Source of the DNA: Gillisella vitis
GTDB taxonomy: Bacteria; Pseudomonadota; Alphaproteobacteria; Rhizobiales; Rhizobiaceae
NCBI RefSeq assembly: GCF_021559775.1
Contig: NZ_CP056050.1
Location: 306,904-370,903 of the forward strand
Length of the DNA stretch: 64,000 nucleotides
Reading direction: 5' to 3'
Below the pieces are notes generated by a model. It was not told the DNA's origin, made no database searches, and was given only the letters and a program-made list of their open reading frames with translations. This document shows positions 9,206-18,286 of the stretch, piece after piece (positions within the stretch are counted from its first letter, which is position 1; every line of letters begins with the position of its first letter). A program made the position numbers and the translations under genes.

Positions 9206-10387
9206 TCAAGCCGCGTTGAGGGCTGGTGCCGAACGGCGGTCGAGGGCGCCGCTCCAGATGGTCAGCAGCAGGGCTGCGGCGACGAGGATGGCACCGACCC
9301 AGGGCGTTGCAGCAAGGCCAAGCGGCGATTCCACCACCAGACCGCCGAGCCAGGCACCGATGGCGATGCCGAGATTGAAGGCGGCGATGTTGAGCGCCGA
9401 GGCGACGTCGACGGCACCGGGGCGGTGTTCCTTGGCAAGCTGAACGACGTAGAGCTGCAGGCCTGGAACGTTGGCGAAGGACAGAAAGCCCAGTGCCGCA
9501 AGCGTGATCAAGGTCAGGACCGGTGAGACGGCGGTGAAGGAGAAGATCACAAGCACGATTGCCTGCAGGGCAAAGAGGCCGGTCAGCGCCTTGACCGGGT
9601 TATGGTTGGCGATCTTGCCCCCGCCGATATTACCGGCCGCAATGGCGATGCCGTAGAGCACGAGGATAAGGCCGACGCTGGATTCGGAGAAGCCGGTCAC
9701 ATCCTGCAGGATCGGCGCCAGGAAAGTGAAGGCGACGAAGGTGCCGCCATAGCCGAGCGCGGTCATGGCGAAGACGAGCAGCAGGCGGCCCGAACCCAGG
9801 ACACGGACCTGGTCCAGAATGCTGGCCGGCGGAGCCTTTTTGAGCGTGTTTGGCAGAAGTGCGGCGATAGCGACAAGGGCGACGACGCCGAGAGCGCCAA
9901 CGGCCCAGAAGGTCGCACGCCAGCCGAAGATCTGACCGATGTAGGTTCCAATCGGGACACCGGTGACGATGGCAACGGTCAGCCCCATAAACATCATGGC
10001 GATGGCCGAGGCCCGGCGATTTTCCGGCACGAGATCGGCGGCGATGGTGGCGCCGACGGAGAAGAACACGCCGTGGGCGAAGGCGGCGATCACGCGGGCG
10101 ATGAGCAGCACCTCATAGCTCGGCGACAGCGCCGCCACGGTGTTGCCGACGATGAACAGGGCCATGAGGCCGAGCAGCAGCGGCTTTCTCTCGATTTTGC
10201 CGGTGAGCGCGGTCAGGATCGGTGCGCCGAAGGTGACGCCGAGCGCGTAGACGCTGACGATCAGGCCGGCAAGCGGCAGGGTGATACCAAGGTCGTTTGC
10301 AACCGTCGGCAGAAGCCCGACAATTACGAACTCGGTTGTTCCGATCGCGTAGGCCGCGATCGTCAATGCAAATATGGCCAAAGGCAT
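9206..10387 (-). CDS. MFS drug/sugar efflux transporter (DHA1, AraJ/YdhP-like)
   Basis: A 393-aa membrane protein with about 12 hydrophobic segments. The first helix reads IGTTEFVIVGLLPTVANDLGI, a hallmark of the arabinose-efflux/AraJ group of the major facilitator superfamily. The loop 2-3 region (GKIERKPLLLGLMALFIVGN) and the segment-5 antiporter-type GVPIGTYIGQIFGWRATFW are also present, indicating proton-coupled export. AGAGGAA precedes ATG 10387. It is transcribed divergently from a LysR gene, which probably controls it together with the monooxygenase. The substrate cannot be read from the sequence. Confidence 0.88.
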   Translation of the reverse strand: MPLAIFALTIAAYAIGTTEFVIVGLLPTVANDLGITLPLAGLIVSVYALGVTFGAPILTALTGKIERKPLLLGLMALFIVGNTVAALSPSYEVLLIARVIAAFAHGVFFSVGATIAADLVPENRRASAIAMMFMGLTVAIVTGVPIGTYIGQIFGWRATFWAVGALGVVALVAIAALLPNTLKKAPPASILDQVRVLGSGRLLLVFAMTALGYGGTFVAFTFLAPILQDVTGFSESSVGLILVLYGIAIAAGNIGGGKIANHNPVKALTGLFALQAIVLVIFSFTAVSPVLTLITLAALGFLSFANVPGLQLYVVQLAKEHRPGAVDVASALNIAAFNLGIAIGAWLGGLVVESPLGLAATPWVGAILVAAALLLTIWSGALDRRSAPALNAA

Positions 10388-10478
10388 GACACGTTCCTCT
10401 CCGCCTCACAAAGTGACGACGGTGCTGAGACAGCGGGGCTGTCGGTTGAAGAGCTTAGGCTCGCAACATGATCGATTG

Positions 10479-10530
10479 GGATTCAATTGATAATCCGCTA
10501 TATTGGATGAATACCTTTGAAAAGAATTCA
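10479..10530. promoter_or_regulatory. Divergent MFS/LysR promoter region with LysR-type dyads
   Basis: Two dyads lie in the 157-bp divergent gap: GGATT-N7-AATCC (10479-10496) and TGAAT-N13-ATTCA (10508-10530). LysR regulators generally bind interrupted dyads of the T-N11-A type between their gene and a divergent target, so these are candidates, the second being only 14 bp from the lysR start. Confidence 0.4.
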
Positions 10531-10544
10531 TAGATCGAGATATC

Positions 10545-11441
10545 GTGGACAATCGTGCTGGTGAAATGGAAGTGTTCGTGGCGGCCGCGGAGCTGCTGAG
10601 CTTTTCGGCTGCTGGCCGTCGGCTGAATATATCGCCGTCCGCCGTCAGCAAGCTGGTCACGCGACTTGAGGACCGCCTGGGCACTCGTCTGCTCGTCCGC
10701 TCCACGCGAACGACGAAACTGACGCCGGAAGGGGAGATCTACCTGGCAAGGGCTCAGCGTATTCTTGCGGAAATCGCGGAGACCGAACAGATTGTTGCAG
10801 GTGGAGGAAAAACTGTCCCTCGGGGCCTCCTCCGCGTGAACGCGTCCGTTGGCTTTGGAGAACGGTATCTTTTGCCGGTCGTGCCGGAATTTCTGGCTCT
10901 CTACCCGGAAGTGCAACTCGACATCTCGTTGACCGACGGTGTCATCGGGTTGATCGAGGAGCGTACGGATATTGCCATCCGCTCAGGGCCAATGAGCGAC
11001 TCGGCACTAAAAGCGCGAAAGCTATTGGAAAGCCGGCGCGTCATCGTCGCTTCTCCCAAATACCTGAATGAGTATGGGGTACCGGAAACGCCGCAGGATC
11101 TTGCCCATCACAACTGCTTCAGCTTCAACTTCGGCCGCAGCCTCAACGAGTGGCCATTCTGCACCCCCGGATCATCGGACGTCTACCGCCTCCCTATCTC
11201 AGGCAATACGATCGTCAATAGCGGTATGATCATGCGCCGCCTCTGTCTTGCTGGCAGCGGGCTGGGACGTGTCGGACAGTTCCATGTTCAGCCAGACATT
11301 GACGCTGGATTGCTTGTTCCGGTCCTGGAGGACTACAACGCCGAAGACATCGAATTGATACATGCTGTCTTTGCGGGACATGAGCATCTGGCGGCGCGCA
11401 TTCGCGCTTTCATCGATTTCATCGCGGAACGCTTAGTTTGA
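10545..11441 (+). CDS. LysR-family transcriptional regulator
   Basis: A 298-aa protein with a classic LysR N-terminal helix-turn-helix (residues about 8-66: MEVFVAAAELLSFSAAGRRL, then PSAVSKLVTRLEDRLGTRLLVRSTRTTKLT) and a periplasmic-binding-like effector domain (RVNASVGFGERYLLPVVPEFLALYPEVQLDISLTD). The gene is divergent from the MFS-monooxygenase pair; family practice suggests it autoregulates and activates that pair when it binds a small inducer. There is no strong ribosome site before the 10545 start (GTG), so ATG 10566 (MEVFV...) is an alternative. Confidence 0.88.
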   Translation: MDNRAGEMEVFVAAAELLSFSAAGRRLNISPSAVSKLVTRLEDRLGTRLLVRSTRTTKLTPEGEIYLARAQRILAEIAETEQIVAGGGKTVPRGLLRVNASVGFGERYLLPVVPEFLALYPEVQLDISLTDGVIGLIEERTDIAIRSGPMSDSALKARKLLESRRVIVASPKYLNEYGVPETPQDLAHHNCFSFNFGRSLNEWPFCTPGSSDVYRLPISGNTIVNSGMIMRRLCLAGSGLGRVGQFHVQPDIDAGLLVPVLEDYNAEDIELIHAVFAGHEHLAARIRAFIDFIAERLV

Positions 11442-11636
11442 GCAGAGCCCCACGTGGCCGGCCAATACCAAACAACTCATACACAGATGGAGTCTGCGAA
11501 ATCGTAAACCAGCATTGTGATGCGTGCTCAAATCCGAGGCCGTAATGATCTTTTCGGACAAATCCGCCGAACGAACTGGCGAGCGCGGTCGGCCGGGATT
11601 GGCCGTCGAATGCGTTGTTAGGATCTCACAGAGAAG

Positions 11637-12602
11637 CTATGGAACAACATCTTGAGAAGCCACCTGCTCTCCGCGCGAGACGCGCGCGATATTGTTCATC
11701 ATCTGTGAAACAGTTTTATCGAAGTTGTCTGAGGCATTGGCAGCGATGTGTGGCGTAAGAACGAGGTTATCCAATCCCAAGAGCGGACTATCTTTCGGGA
11801 GTGGCTCAATTTCGAAAACATCCATTGCAGCCGCCATGATCGTCCCACTGCGCAAAGCCCAGATAAGGTCATTTTCTACCACGACGCCGCCGCGGGCCAC
11901 ATTGATCAGAACAGCAGTGGACTTCATTTGCTGAAACGCGAGCCTGTCGATCAGTCCAACAGTTTGCGGTGTCAAAGGACAACAGAGGCACACTATGTCC
12001 GATCTGCTAAGCAGGTCCGGAAATTCTGCGAACTCGACCCCTAATGCAACTTCCTCTTTTTTGTCGAGTGGGGTTGTCTTGTTGTAGAGAATTTGGCAAC
12101 CAAAGCCCTGAAGGAGCTTGGCGACGGTTTTACCTATCGCCCCAAAGCCAATGATGCCGACCGTCTTATTGGAAAGCATCATTGTCTGAGTAGGGAGAGA
12201 GCCTCCCTCCCAGTTTCCATTTTTTACGGCGGCACTCGAATGGCTAATGCAGCGGAGTGCTGACAGCATCAACCCAATCGCGAATTCCGCGACAGGTATT
12301 GCATTGCTTCCAGTGGTGCGCGCTACCTTGACACCAAGCTTCCGCGCCGCTTCGAGGTCTAAATTGTCGACGCCAACGCCCCATTTGTGCAGCAATTTCA
12401 GGTTTACCGCCGAACCAAGCACATCGGCCGACACCGATGCATTTACAGCGATTGCGTAATCTGCCTGGGAGATCAGCTGTTTCAGATCCTCTTCGCTGCT
12501 GCTAGGTGCGGAGTGTAGAACCATATTTGTCGGCATCAATTTACGGAGCAAGACTGCCCACTCATCAGGTATCTGGTCGAGCACGACGATAGTTTCAGGC
12601 AT
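11637..12602 (-). CDS. D-isomer-specific 2-hydroxyacid dehydrogenase
   Basis: A 321-aa NAD(P)-dependent dehydrogenase. The Rossmann motif is VGIIGFGAIGKTVAKLL at about residues 148-164. The catalytic arginine lies in INVARGGVV, the glutamate in MDVFEIEPL and the histidine in LTPHIAA, so the full triad of the family is present. It would interconvert a 2-keto acid and a D-2-hydroxy acid; the substrate is not evident (glyoxylate/hydroxypyruvate, phosphoglycerate and others are all used in the family). AGGAAAAA precedes ATG 12602. It follows the gamma-glutamyltransferase gene by 43 bp on the same strand and appears to be the last gene of the peptide-transport operon. Confidence 0.88.
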   Translation of the reverse strand: MPETIVVLDQIPDEWAVLLRKLMPTNMVLHSAPSSSEEDLKQLISQADYAIAVNASVSADVLGSAVNLKLLHKWGVGVDNLDLEAARKLGVKVARTTGSNAIPVAEFAIGLMLSALRCISHSSAAVKNGNWEGGSLPTQTMMLSNKTVGIIGFGAIGKTVAKLLQGFGCQILYNKTTPLDKKEEVALGVEFAEFPDLLSRSDIVCLCCPLTPQTVGLIDRLAFQQMKSTAVLINVARGGVVVENDLIWALRSGTIMAAAMDVFEIEPLPKDSPLLGLDNLVLTPHIAANASDNFDKTVSQMMNNIARVSRGEQVASQDVVP

Positions 12603-12645
12603 GAATTTTTCCTATGATAGAAATCGATTTGCCGGTGGAGCCGCC

Positions 12646-14337
12646 TCATGGAATAGAGAAGCGAACACCGTCGCGAGCCAACCCACCGCTAATCGCAACC
12701 GGCGTACCGTCCGCGCGCCAACATGCAGCCCCGGTCATGGTCCCGTTCTCGTGAAATTCGATGGCACTCATTCCGCCTGCTATGCAGTTTGCCCGGACAA
12801 TTGTGTGTCCTCGATCAGCCAGTTCGTTTGCCGTCGCGTCGGAAATCATCGGCTCGATTTCCAATACGCCTCCTTCCGTCCACACTCTGGGCGCCTCCAC
12901 CGCCTGCTGGATCGACATCTTGTGATCGATCAAGTTTACGAGGGCTTGCATTGCCGATGGGAAAATACGCAGCCCACCGGGGAGACCAAGCGTGTATTGT
13001 AGCCGGTTACCGCGATAGGCCATCATTGGCGCCATGGAGGTAAACACGCGTTTCCCAGGCTCGATCGAAAGTGCCGAACCGGGACATGGGTCGAAGTTGT
13101 ACATGTAATTGTTGGCTATCATGCCTGTGCCCGGAATTTGCACGCACGCCCCGAACAAACCATTGATCGTTTGCGTCGTGGAAACGACATTGCCAAAGCT
13201 ATCAGCCACGGACACATGCGTCGTATTGGCCGACTCCAGTTTTTGAAGCCCCGTCGACCATGTCTGGGCACGGGAAGGGTCAATCTTCTCTCTCCGCTCG
13301 GCCGCATAGCCTTTGTCGATCAATGTCTCCAACGGCACGTCGAAGAAGGCTGGATCCGCTGTGGCTACGGCACGGTCAGCAAATGCGATCTTGAGAGCCT
13401 CGGCCAGGAGATGCGTCGCGTCTGCCGAACCGAAACCCATACCTGCGATATCGAACCCCTCAAGAATATTGAGCATCTGGACGATGTGGACGCCCGACGA
13501 CGATGGTGGTGGTGGTCCAACGATCTCGTAATCGCGATATTGTCCACGTACCGGGTCCCGGTTGACAACCCGATATGCCTCAAGGTCCTTTTGATCCACC
13601 AGGCCACCATTGCTGGCCATGTGGGATATAAACGCCCGGCCTAGGGGCCCACTATAGAAGGCGCGAGATCCCTCTGCCGCGATTGTCCGCAATGTTAGTG
13701 CGTAATCAGTTTGGCGCAAAATGGAGCCAGCTTCGATCGGTTCGCCATCAGGCATAAACAGTGCCGCAAGGCCCGGGTCCGCGGCAAGATCGTGACGGGT
13801 GCTCTTGATGCAGTCCGAGAGATAGGGCGTCACGGTGAACCCGCGCTCGGCGAGGCGGACTGCTGGTTCCAATACGTCCGACAAGGACAGAGAGCCGTAC
13901 TTCTCCAGCGTTTCGCACCAGCCTGCCAGTGCTCCAGGTGTCGCCACGGCTTTGGGGCCAACGACATTTGCCCGATCGCTCAAAAGAGTAGAGCCTGACC
14001 CAAACATATCCGGTGTTGCTGAGAGCGAGGCGGTGCTCAACCCGTCGACTATGACATGATGTCCGGACGCCAGACGGATATGTGCGACACCGCCGCCTAA
14101 AATTCCGACCATCATCGGTTCAACAACCGTTAGAGCAAAGAGGCTCGCGATGGCTGCATCGATAGCGTTGCCGCCGCGGAGGAGCATCTGCGCGCCCGCA
14201 GCGCTGGCTTGAGGATGGTTGGTGACCACCATCCCACGCGAACCGTTGGCCGGAAGCTTTTCGCACGTGAACGGCTGCCCAAGATCGCCGGGATTGATGA
14301 TACCCGTGGCCTCCTCGGCGATTATGTTCGAATGCAT
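12646..14337 (-). CDS. ggt: Gamma-glutamyltransferase family protein (Ntn hydrolase)
   Basis: A 563-aa protein of the self-cleaving gamma-glutamyltranspeptidase family. The cleavage and nucleophile motif TTHVSVAD is present with Thr372 at the predicted new N-terminus, and GNVVSTTQTINGLFGA and the glycine-rich GLPGGLRIF follow. Members hydrolyse or transfer gamma-glutamyl groups (glutathione, gamma-glutamyl amides); some relatives are cephalosporin acylases. No signal peptide is seen, so it probably acts in the cytoplasm on imported substrate. ATG 14337 overlaps the stop codon of the upstream ATPase gene (TGATG), with AGGAG eight bases before it, so translation is coupled. The TTG just upstream is rejected as the start. 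Confidence 0.88.
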   Translation of the reverse strand: MHSNIIAEEATGIINPGDLGQPFTCEKLPANGSRGMVVTNHPQASAAGAQMLLRGGNAIDAAIASLFALTVVEPMMVGILGGGVAHIRLASGHHVIVDGLSTASLSATPDMFGSGSTLLSDRANVVGPKAVATPGALAGWCETLEKYGSLSLSDVLEPAVRLAERGFTVTPYLSDCIKSTRHDLAADPGLAALFMPDGEPIEAGSILRQTDYALTLRTIAAEGSRAFYSGPLGRAFISHMASNGGLVDQKDLEAYRVVNRDPVRGQYRDYEIVGPPPPSSSGVHIVQMLNILEGFDIAGMGFGSADATHLLAEALKIAFADRAVATADPAFFDVPLETLIDKGYAAERREKIDPSRAQTWSTGLQKLESANTTHVSVADSFGNVVSTTQTINGLFGACVQIPGTGMIANNYMYNFDPCPGSALSIEPGKRVFTSMAPMMAYRGNRLQYTLGLPGGLRIFPSAMQALVNLIDHKMSIQQAVEAPRVWTEGGVLEIEPMISDATANELADRGHTIVRANCIAGGMSAIEFHENGTMTGAACWRADGTPVAISGGLARDGVRFSIP

Positions 14338-15326
14338 CAAACAATCTCCTCAGCGCGAATGCAGGCGACGCGCCGTCCATCATTTAGCGTCCGCAGGGCT
14401 GGAACCCCTTCGCTACAGAGGGGGATTGCATGATTGCAGCGCGTTCGAAACACACACCCCGACGGTGGGTTCGAGGGGCTCGGCGGGTCACCCTGAAGGA
14501 GCACCCGTTTGGTGCGCTGAGCGTGTTTGATTCGCGGTGTGGCCGAGATGAGCGCCTGCGTGTATGGATGAAGCGGTGCGGAAAAAATGGCCTCGACAGG
14601 TCCCTCCTCTACCACGCGGCCAAGATACATAACGATGACGCGATTGCACAGATGACGAACGATCGACAGGTCATGACTGATGAAGGCCATCGCGAGGCCG
14701 AGGTCGCTCCGAAGATCCGACATTAGCTGGACGATTTGGGCTTGAATGGAAACGTCCAGCGCGCTGACAGGTTCGTCCGCGACTATGAAGTCCGGCTCTG
14801 TTGAAAGCGCCCGCGCAATGCCGATCCGCTGCCTCTGCCCGCCGGAGAATTCGTGAGGGAAGCGTTCCGCATGCGCTGGGTCCAGGCCCACTTTCGACAA
14901 AAGCTCGCGGACGCGCTCGTCACGCTGCTTTGTTGGTAATAACCCATGAATGGCAATGCCGTCCTCAATCTGCGCACCAATCCGTCTTCTGGGATCCAGG
15001 CTACCAAAGGGATCTTGCAGGATGATTTGCATCCGTCGACGTAGTCGACGCATATCTGCACTACTTTGTAACTTCAGATCCTTCCCATCAAAGCGCACAG
15101 ACCCCTCTGAAACGGGTGTTAAACCCAGCAAGAGCTTGCCCAATGTGCTCTTCCCCGACCCAGACTCTCCCACGATTCCGATCGTCTCGCCTCGTTCCAC
15201 AGATAGATCGACGGACCGTACAGCCTGAAGGATCTTCCCACGCTGGAATCTTCCGCCTACCGCGTATGTCTTGGAGATCGCCCTGGCTTCAAGAAGCGGT
15301 TCATTGTCCGATGAAATGTGCGTCAC
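14337..15326 (-). CDS. Oligopeptide/dipeptide ABC transporter ATPase (OppF/DppF-like)
   Basis: A 329-aa ATPase with Walker A GESGSGKST, signature FSGGQRQRIGIARAL and Walker B IVADEPVSALD, ending in the cysteine-rich oligopeptide-type tail (CVFRTRCNHAIPLC) that marks the Opp/Dpp subfamily. It starts at GTG 15326, overlapping the stop of the upstream fusion gene as GTGA. It would energise import together with the ATPase half of that fusion protein. Next downstream is gamma-glutamyltransferase, overlapping by one base, which suggests that the imported compound carries a gamma-glutamyl group. Confidence 0.9.
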   Translation of the reverse strand: MTHISSDNEPLLEARAISKTYAVGGRFQRGKILQAVRSVDLSVERGETIGIVGESGSGKSTLGKLLLGLTPVSEGSVRFDGKDLKLQSSADMRRLRRRMQIILQDPFGSLDPRRRIGAQIEDGIAIHGLLPTKQRDERVRELLSKVGLDPAHAERFPHEFSGGQRQRIGIARALSTEPDFIVADEPVSALDVSIQAQIVQLMSDLRSDLGLAMAFISHDLSIVRHLCNRVIVMYLGRVVEEGPVEAIFSAPLHPYTQALISATPRIKHAQRTKRVLLQGDPPSPSNPPSGCVFRTRCNHAIPLCSEGVPALRTLNDGRRVACIRAEEIV

Positions 15327-17164
15327 TGTGCTGCCTCTCGCGCCAGATTAAGTTCATCCCAGCGGATGCAGCGCGCTGATCGCCCCGAGCGCACTTCCTT
15401 CAGTTCGATTGGGCTACCGCCGCAGACTGGTTTTGCATGGGGGCAGCGGGGTGCGAAGCGACACCCCTTCGGAAAGGCATGCGGCTGTGGCACCGTTCCC
15501 GGAATGCCCATGAGGGTTGCTCCCCCTTCCGGCGAAGCCGCGAGCAGCGCACTCGTGTAGGGATGGAGCGGATCGCGGAACACCGCATCGACAGGGCCCT
15601 CTTCGATCACCTGCCCGGCGTACATCACCGTGACCCTGTCGGCGATTTCCGCAACCACTGCTAAGCTGTGCGTGATGAAGATCAACGCGGTCCCGGATTT
15701 GCGTTTCAGGTCGCCAAGCAGATCTAGAATCTGGGCCTGAACAGTCACGTCGAGTGCCGTCGTTGGTTCATCGGCAATCAACAGTGCTGGCTGGTTCGCC
15801 AATGCCATCGCGATCATGACACGCTGCTTCATTCCACCCGACATTTCATGCGGGAAGTTCTCTACGCGCGCTTCCGGATCCGCAATGCCGACCTGACGGA
15901 AGAGCGACAGGGCCATGGCGCGAGCTTGGGTTCGTGACATCGAACTGTGGGCCAAGATCGCTTCGCTGACCTGATCGCCAGTGCGATGAACCGGGTTCAG
16001 GCTCGACATCGGATCCTGGAACACCATGGAGATTGGACCACCTCGAAGCTTTCGCAAGTCTGGCTCGGGCAGGCGAAGCAGGTCTTTATCATCGAACCAG
16101 GCGGCACCTTCGACTGGCATTGCCGCCGGTGGCAGGAGCCCCATCGCGGCCAATGCCGTCAGGGATTTCCCCGAGCCGCTCTCGCCGACAATTGCGAGCG
16201 TTTCACCCGCCTTGACCGCGATATTGACACCCTCGACAGGACGGATCTTGCCGCGAGGTGTGTCTATCTCAACCGTCAGATTCTCTATTCGGATTATATC
16301 TTGCCCGCCCGGATTGGATGTAAGCCCGGGCAACAAGCGATCAATCAGTCGGATGCGCTTACGGGTCGCTGACGTACGTGGATCGACGACGTCTCGAAGA
16401 GAATCACACAAAACGTTCATCGCGAGGATCGTTAGCGTTAAGGCCGAGCATGGCCACACAAGCAACATCGGTGCTTGCTCCATAGTCGCGCGTGCTCCGC
16501 GTATCATAAGACCCCATGAGGGTGATGGCGGCACGACGCCCAGACCTAGGAACGAGAGCCCACTTTCCAGAACCACCGCAGCTGCGACCGCGAGGGAAAG
16601 CTGTACCAGGACTGGTCCGGCGATGTTTGGAAGAAGGGTCCGGAGCAAGATACGCCCGGTCGGAGCCCCGAGAGCTCGCACGGCAAGCACATAGTCGTGG
16701 TTGCGTGCGGTCAGGGTCTCGGCATAGGCAACGCGGACGAACCCCGGAAGGTAGAGGATTGAGAGGACGAAGATCAGTGAGCCTGCGCCGGGACCAACGA
16801 GGGTGACAACCAGAAGCGCGAGCAAGACAGGTGGGAAACACAGGATCACATCCATGCTTCTAACCGCAAAAAACTCGCCGACACCTCGGAACCACCCGCC
16901 GAACAGCCCTAGAGCGGTCCCAAGACAGCATGCAATGATCGCAGATGCAAACGCGACACTCAAACTCGTGCGAGCGCCCCAGATCAACCTCGATAACACA
17001 TCGCGGCCGAACTCGTCCCGGCCAAGCCAGGCACCGCTTCCAGCCGAGGACAATCTTTGGGCAACGTCTTGCTTTACAGGGTTTTCAAGACCTAGGAGAG
17101 GTGCTGAAAGCGCAAGCAGAATTATGGCGCCGACAACCGCGCCAGGGACAAGGAGACGCTTCAT
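15323..17164 (-). CDS. Fused ABC permease-ATPase (DppC-like + DppD-like)
   Basis: One 613-aa frame carries two normally separate subunits. The first 270 residues are an OppC/DppC-type permease: start MKRLLVPGAVVGAIILLALS, LGRDEFGRDVLSRLIWGARTSL, and the EAA loop RALGAPTGRILLRTLLPNI. The rest is an OppD-type ATPase with Walker A GESGSGKSL, signature MSGGMKQRVMIAMAL, Walker B LIADEPTTALD and the cysteine-rich tail CRFAPRCPHAKPVC. Fusions of this type are known in alphaproteobacteria. ATG 17164 is preferred to the long upstream extension because it overlaps the expected end of the upstream permease (ATGA). It overlaps the downstream ATPase gene by four bases. Confidence 0.88.
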   Translation of the reverse strand: MKRLLVPGAVVGAIILLALSAPLLGLENPVKQDVAQRLSSAGSGAWLGRDEFGRDVLSRLIWGARTSLSVAFASAIIACCLGTALGLFGGWFRGVGEFFAVRSMDVILCFPPVLLALLVVTLVGPGAGSLIFVLSILYLPGFVRVAYAETLTARNHDYVLAVRALGAPTGRILLRTLLPNIAGPVLVQLSLAVAAAVVLESGLSFLGLGVVPPSPSWGLMIRGARATMEQAPMLLVWPCSALTLTILAMNVLCDSLRDVVDPRTSATRKRIRLIDRLLPGLTSNPGGQDIIRIENLTVEIDTPRGKIRPVEGVNIAVKAGETLAIVGESGSGKSLTALAAMGLLPPAAMPVEGAAWFDDKDLLRLPEPDLRKLRGGPISMVFQDPMSSLNPVHRTGDQVSEAILAHSSMSRTQARAMALSLFRQVGIADPEARVENFPHEMSGGMKQRVMIAMALANQPALLIADEPTTALDVTVQAQILDLLGDLKRKSGTALIFITHSLAVVAEIADRVTVMYAGQVIEEGPVDAVFRDPLHPYTSALLAASPEGGATLMGIPGTVPQPHAFPKGCRFAPRCPHAKPVCGGSPIELKEVRSGRSARCIRWDELNLAREAAQ

Positions 17165-17207
17165 GCCGCACGCACCCTTGGATCGAGAACTGCGTACAAG
17201 ATCTCCA

Positions 17208-18137
17208 TTACAGGTTGATGAGCAGAAACAGGCATGAAATCGTGAGGACGATACCAACCACCATCGGATAGTCCCGGGATTCCACTGCTCGCAGGAGTGG
17301 GGTCGACATGCCCGGCCAGTTGAAGACATATTCAACCAGAACCGTTCCTCCGAGTAATGCACCCATTTGAAGCCCAAGGACGGTAACGACTGGGCTCAAT
17401 GCATTTCGAAGTACGTGGTGCACAATCACGCGAGCTGGGGAGATTCCTTTCGCGCGGGCGGTACGTACAAAATCTCGCGACAGCTCGTCGAGCACAGACG
17501 CTCTCGTTATTCTGAAAACTATCGCAGCAAGTCCCTTGGCAATGGCGAACGCGGGCAGTGCCAACAACAAGAAGTGCTGCGACGCATTTTGTGAGATCGA
17601 TGTGTATCCACCGGCAGGCAGCAGCCGCAAATTTTGCGCCAGAAGCAAGATCAGCAATGTACCCAGAACGAAAACCGGAACGGCCAGTAGTAGCGCCGCG
17701 GTCGCCGAAGCGATGCGATCGAACGCACCCCCTCTTTTGATTGCGGCATAAACACCGCTAGGTACCCCGATGATCATGGCCATCAACGTCCCCGCTGCGA
17801 TCAGTTCCAGCGTGCGCGGAAGACGCAAAGCAATCTCGCTCATGACCGGATAGTCATCGACAAGAGAATTACCCAGATCACCCCGCAAAGCTCCGAGAAG
17901 GAAGGCCCCGTACTGCTCAAGAATCGAGCGGTCGAGCCCGAGTTTTGAGCGAAGCTCCGCGACCGCCGTCGGGTCTGCAACGCTACCATTGCTCGACAGC
18001 AGAACCTCGGCGGGATCTCCCGGCACCAGGTGAAGTGCGAGGAACACAATCGTCGCCACGATCCATGCCAGAAGCAATGTCGTGGCTATTCGCTGACAGA
18101 GCCACAGCATCGTGCGGCCGTTACGTTGGAGGGATTT
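17208..18137 (-). CDS. Oligopeptide ABC transporter permease (OppB/DppB-like), frameshifted near its C-terminus
   Basis: A 309-aa inner-membrane permease with six hydrophobic segments, LHLVPGDPAEVLL in the first loop and the EAA motif FVRTARAKGISPARVIVHHVLRNAL. Start TTG 18137 has AAGGAG five bases upstream; ATG 18110 is the alternative. The frame stops at INL plus TAA, but the next frame continues MEILYAVLDPRVRAA to a TGA that overlaps the fusion gene start as ATGA. Family members end in just this way (VDxLYxxLDPRxR), so one base appears to be missing about 17211. The loss removes only the cytoplasmic tail, so function is uncertain rather than clearly lost; a sequencing error is possible. 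Confidence 0.85.
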   Translation of the reverse strand, partial: KSLQRNGRTMLWLCQRIATTLLLAWIVATIVFLALHLVPGDPAEVLLSSNGSVADPTAVAELRSKLGLDRSILEQYGAFLLGALRGDLGNSLVDDYPVMSEIALRLPRTLELIAAGTLMAMIIGVPSGVYAAIKRGGAFDRIASATAALLLAVPVFVLGTLLILLLAQNLRLLPAGGYTSISQNASQHFLLLALPAFAIAKGLAAIVFRITRASVLDELSRDFVRTARAKGISPARVIVHHVLRNALSPVVTVLGLQMGALLGGTVLVEYVFNWPGMSTPLLRAVESRDYPMVVGIVLTISCLFLLINL

Positions 18138-18210
18138 CAAGATTTCTCCTTTGCCGAAACATGCGTCAGCTACCGGGTGCATCAGCATCGTCGGTCCGCG
18201 GGGCCGCTTG

Positions 18211-18245
18211 ATGAGTACGGCGATCGATCAGACCGCCGTACTCAT
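18211..18245 (-). promoter_or_regulatory. Stem-loop between binding-protein and permease genes
   Basis: A perfect 12-bp inverted repeat (ATGAGTACGGCG / CGCCGTACTCAT) with an 11-nt loop lies just after the binding-protein stop. Such intercistronic hairpins commonly protect the upstream mRNA segment and so raise binding-protein levels over permease levels. No T-run follows, so full termination is less likely. Confidence 0.5.
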
Positions 18246-18286
18246 GCCACAACGCTTTATTGGCCGGGCGCACCCGGCGAAGGTTC

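Noticed and set aside
9602..10471. A 289-codon plus-strand frame rich in Asp, Gly and His
   Set aside because: Antisense to the MFS transporter; composition is the complement of a membrane protein.
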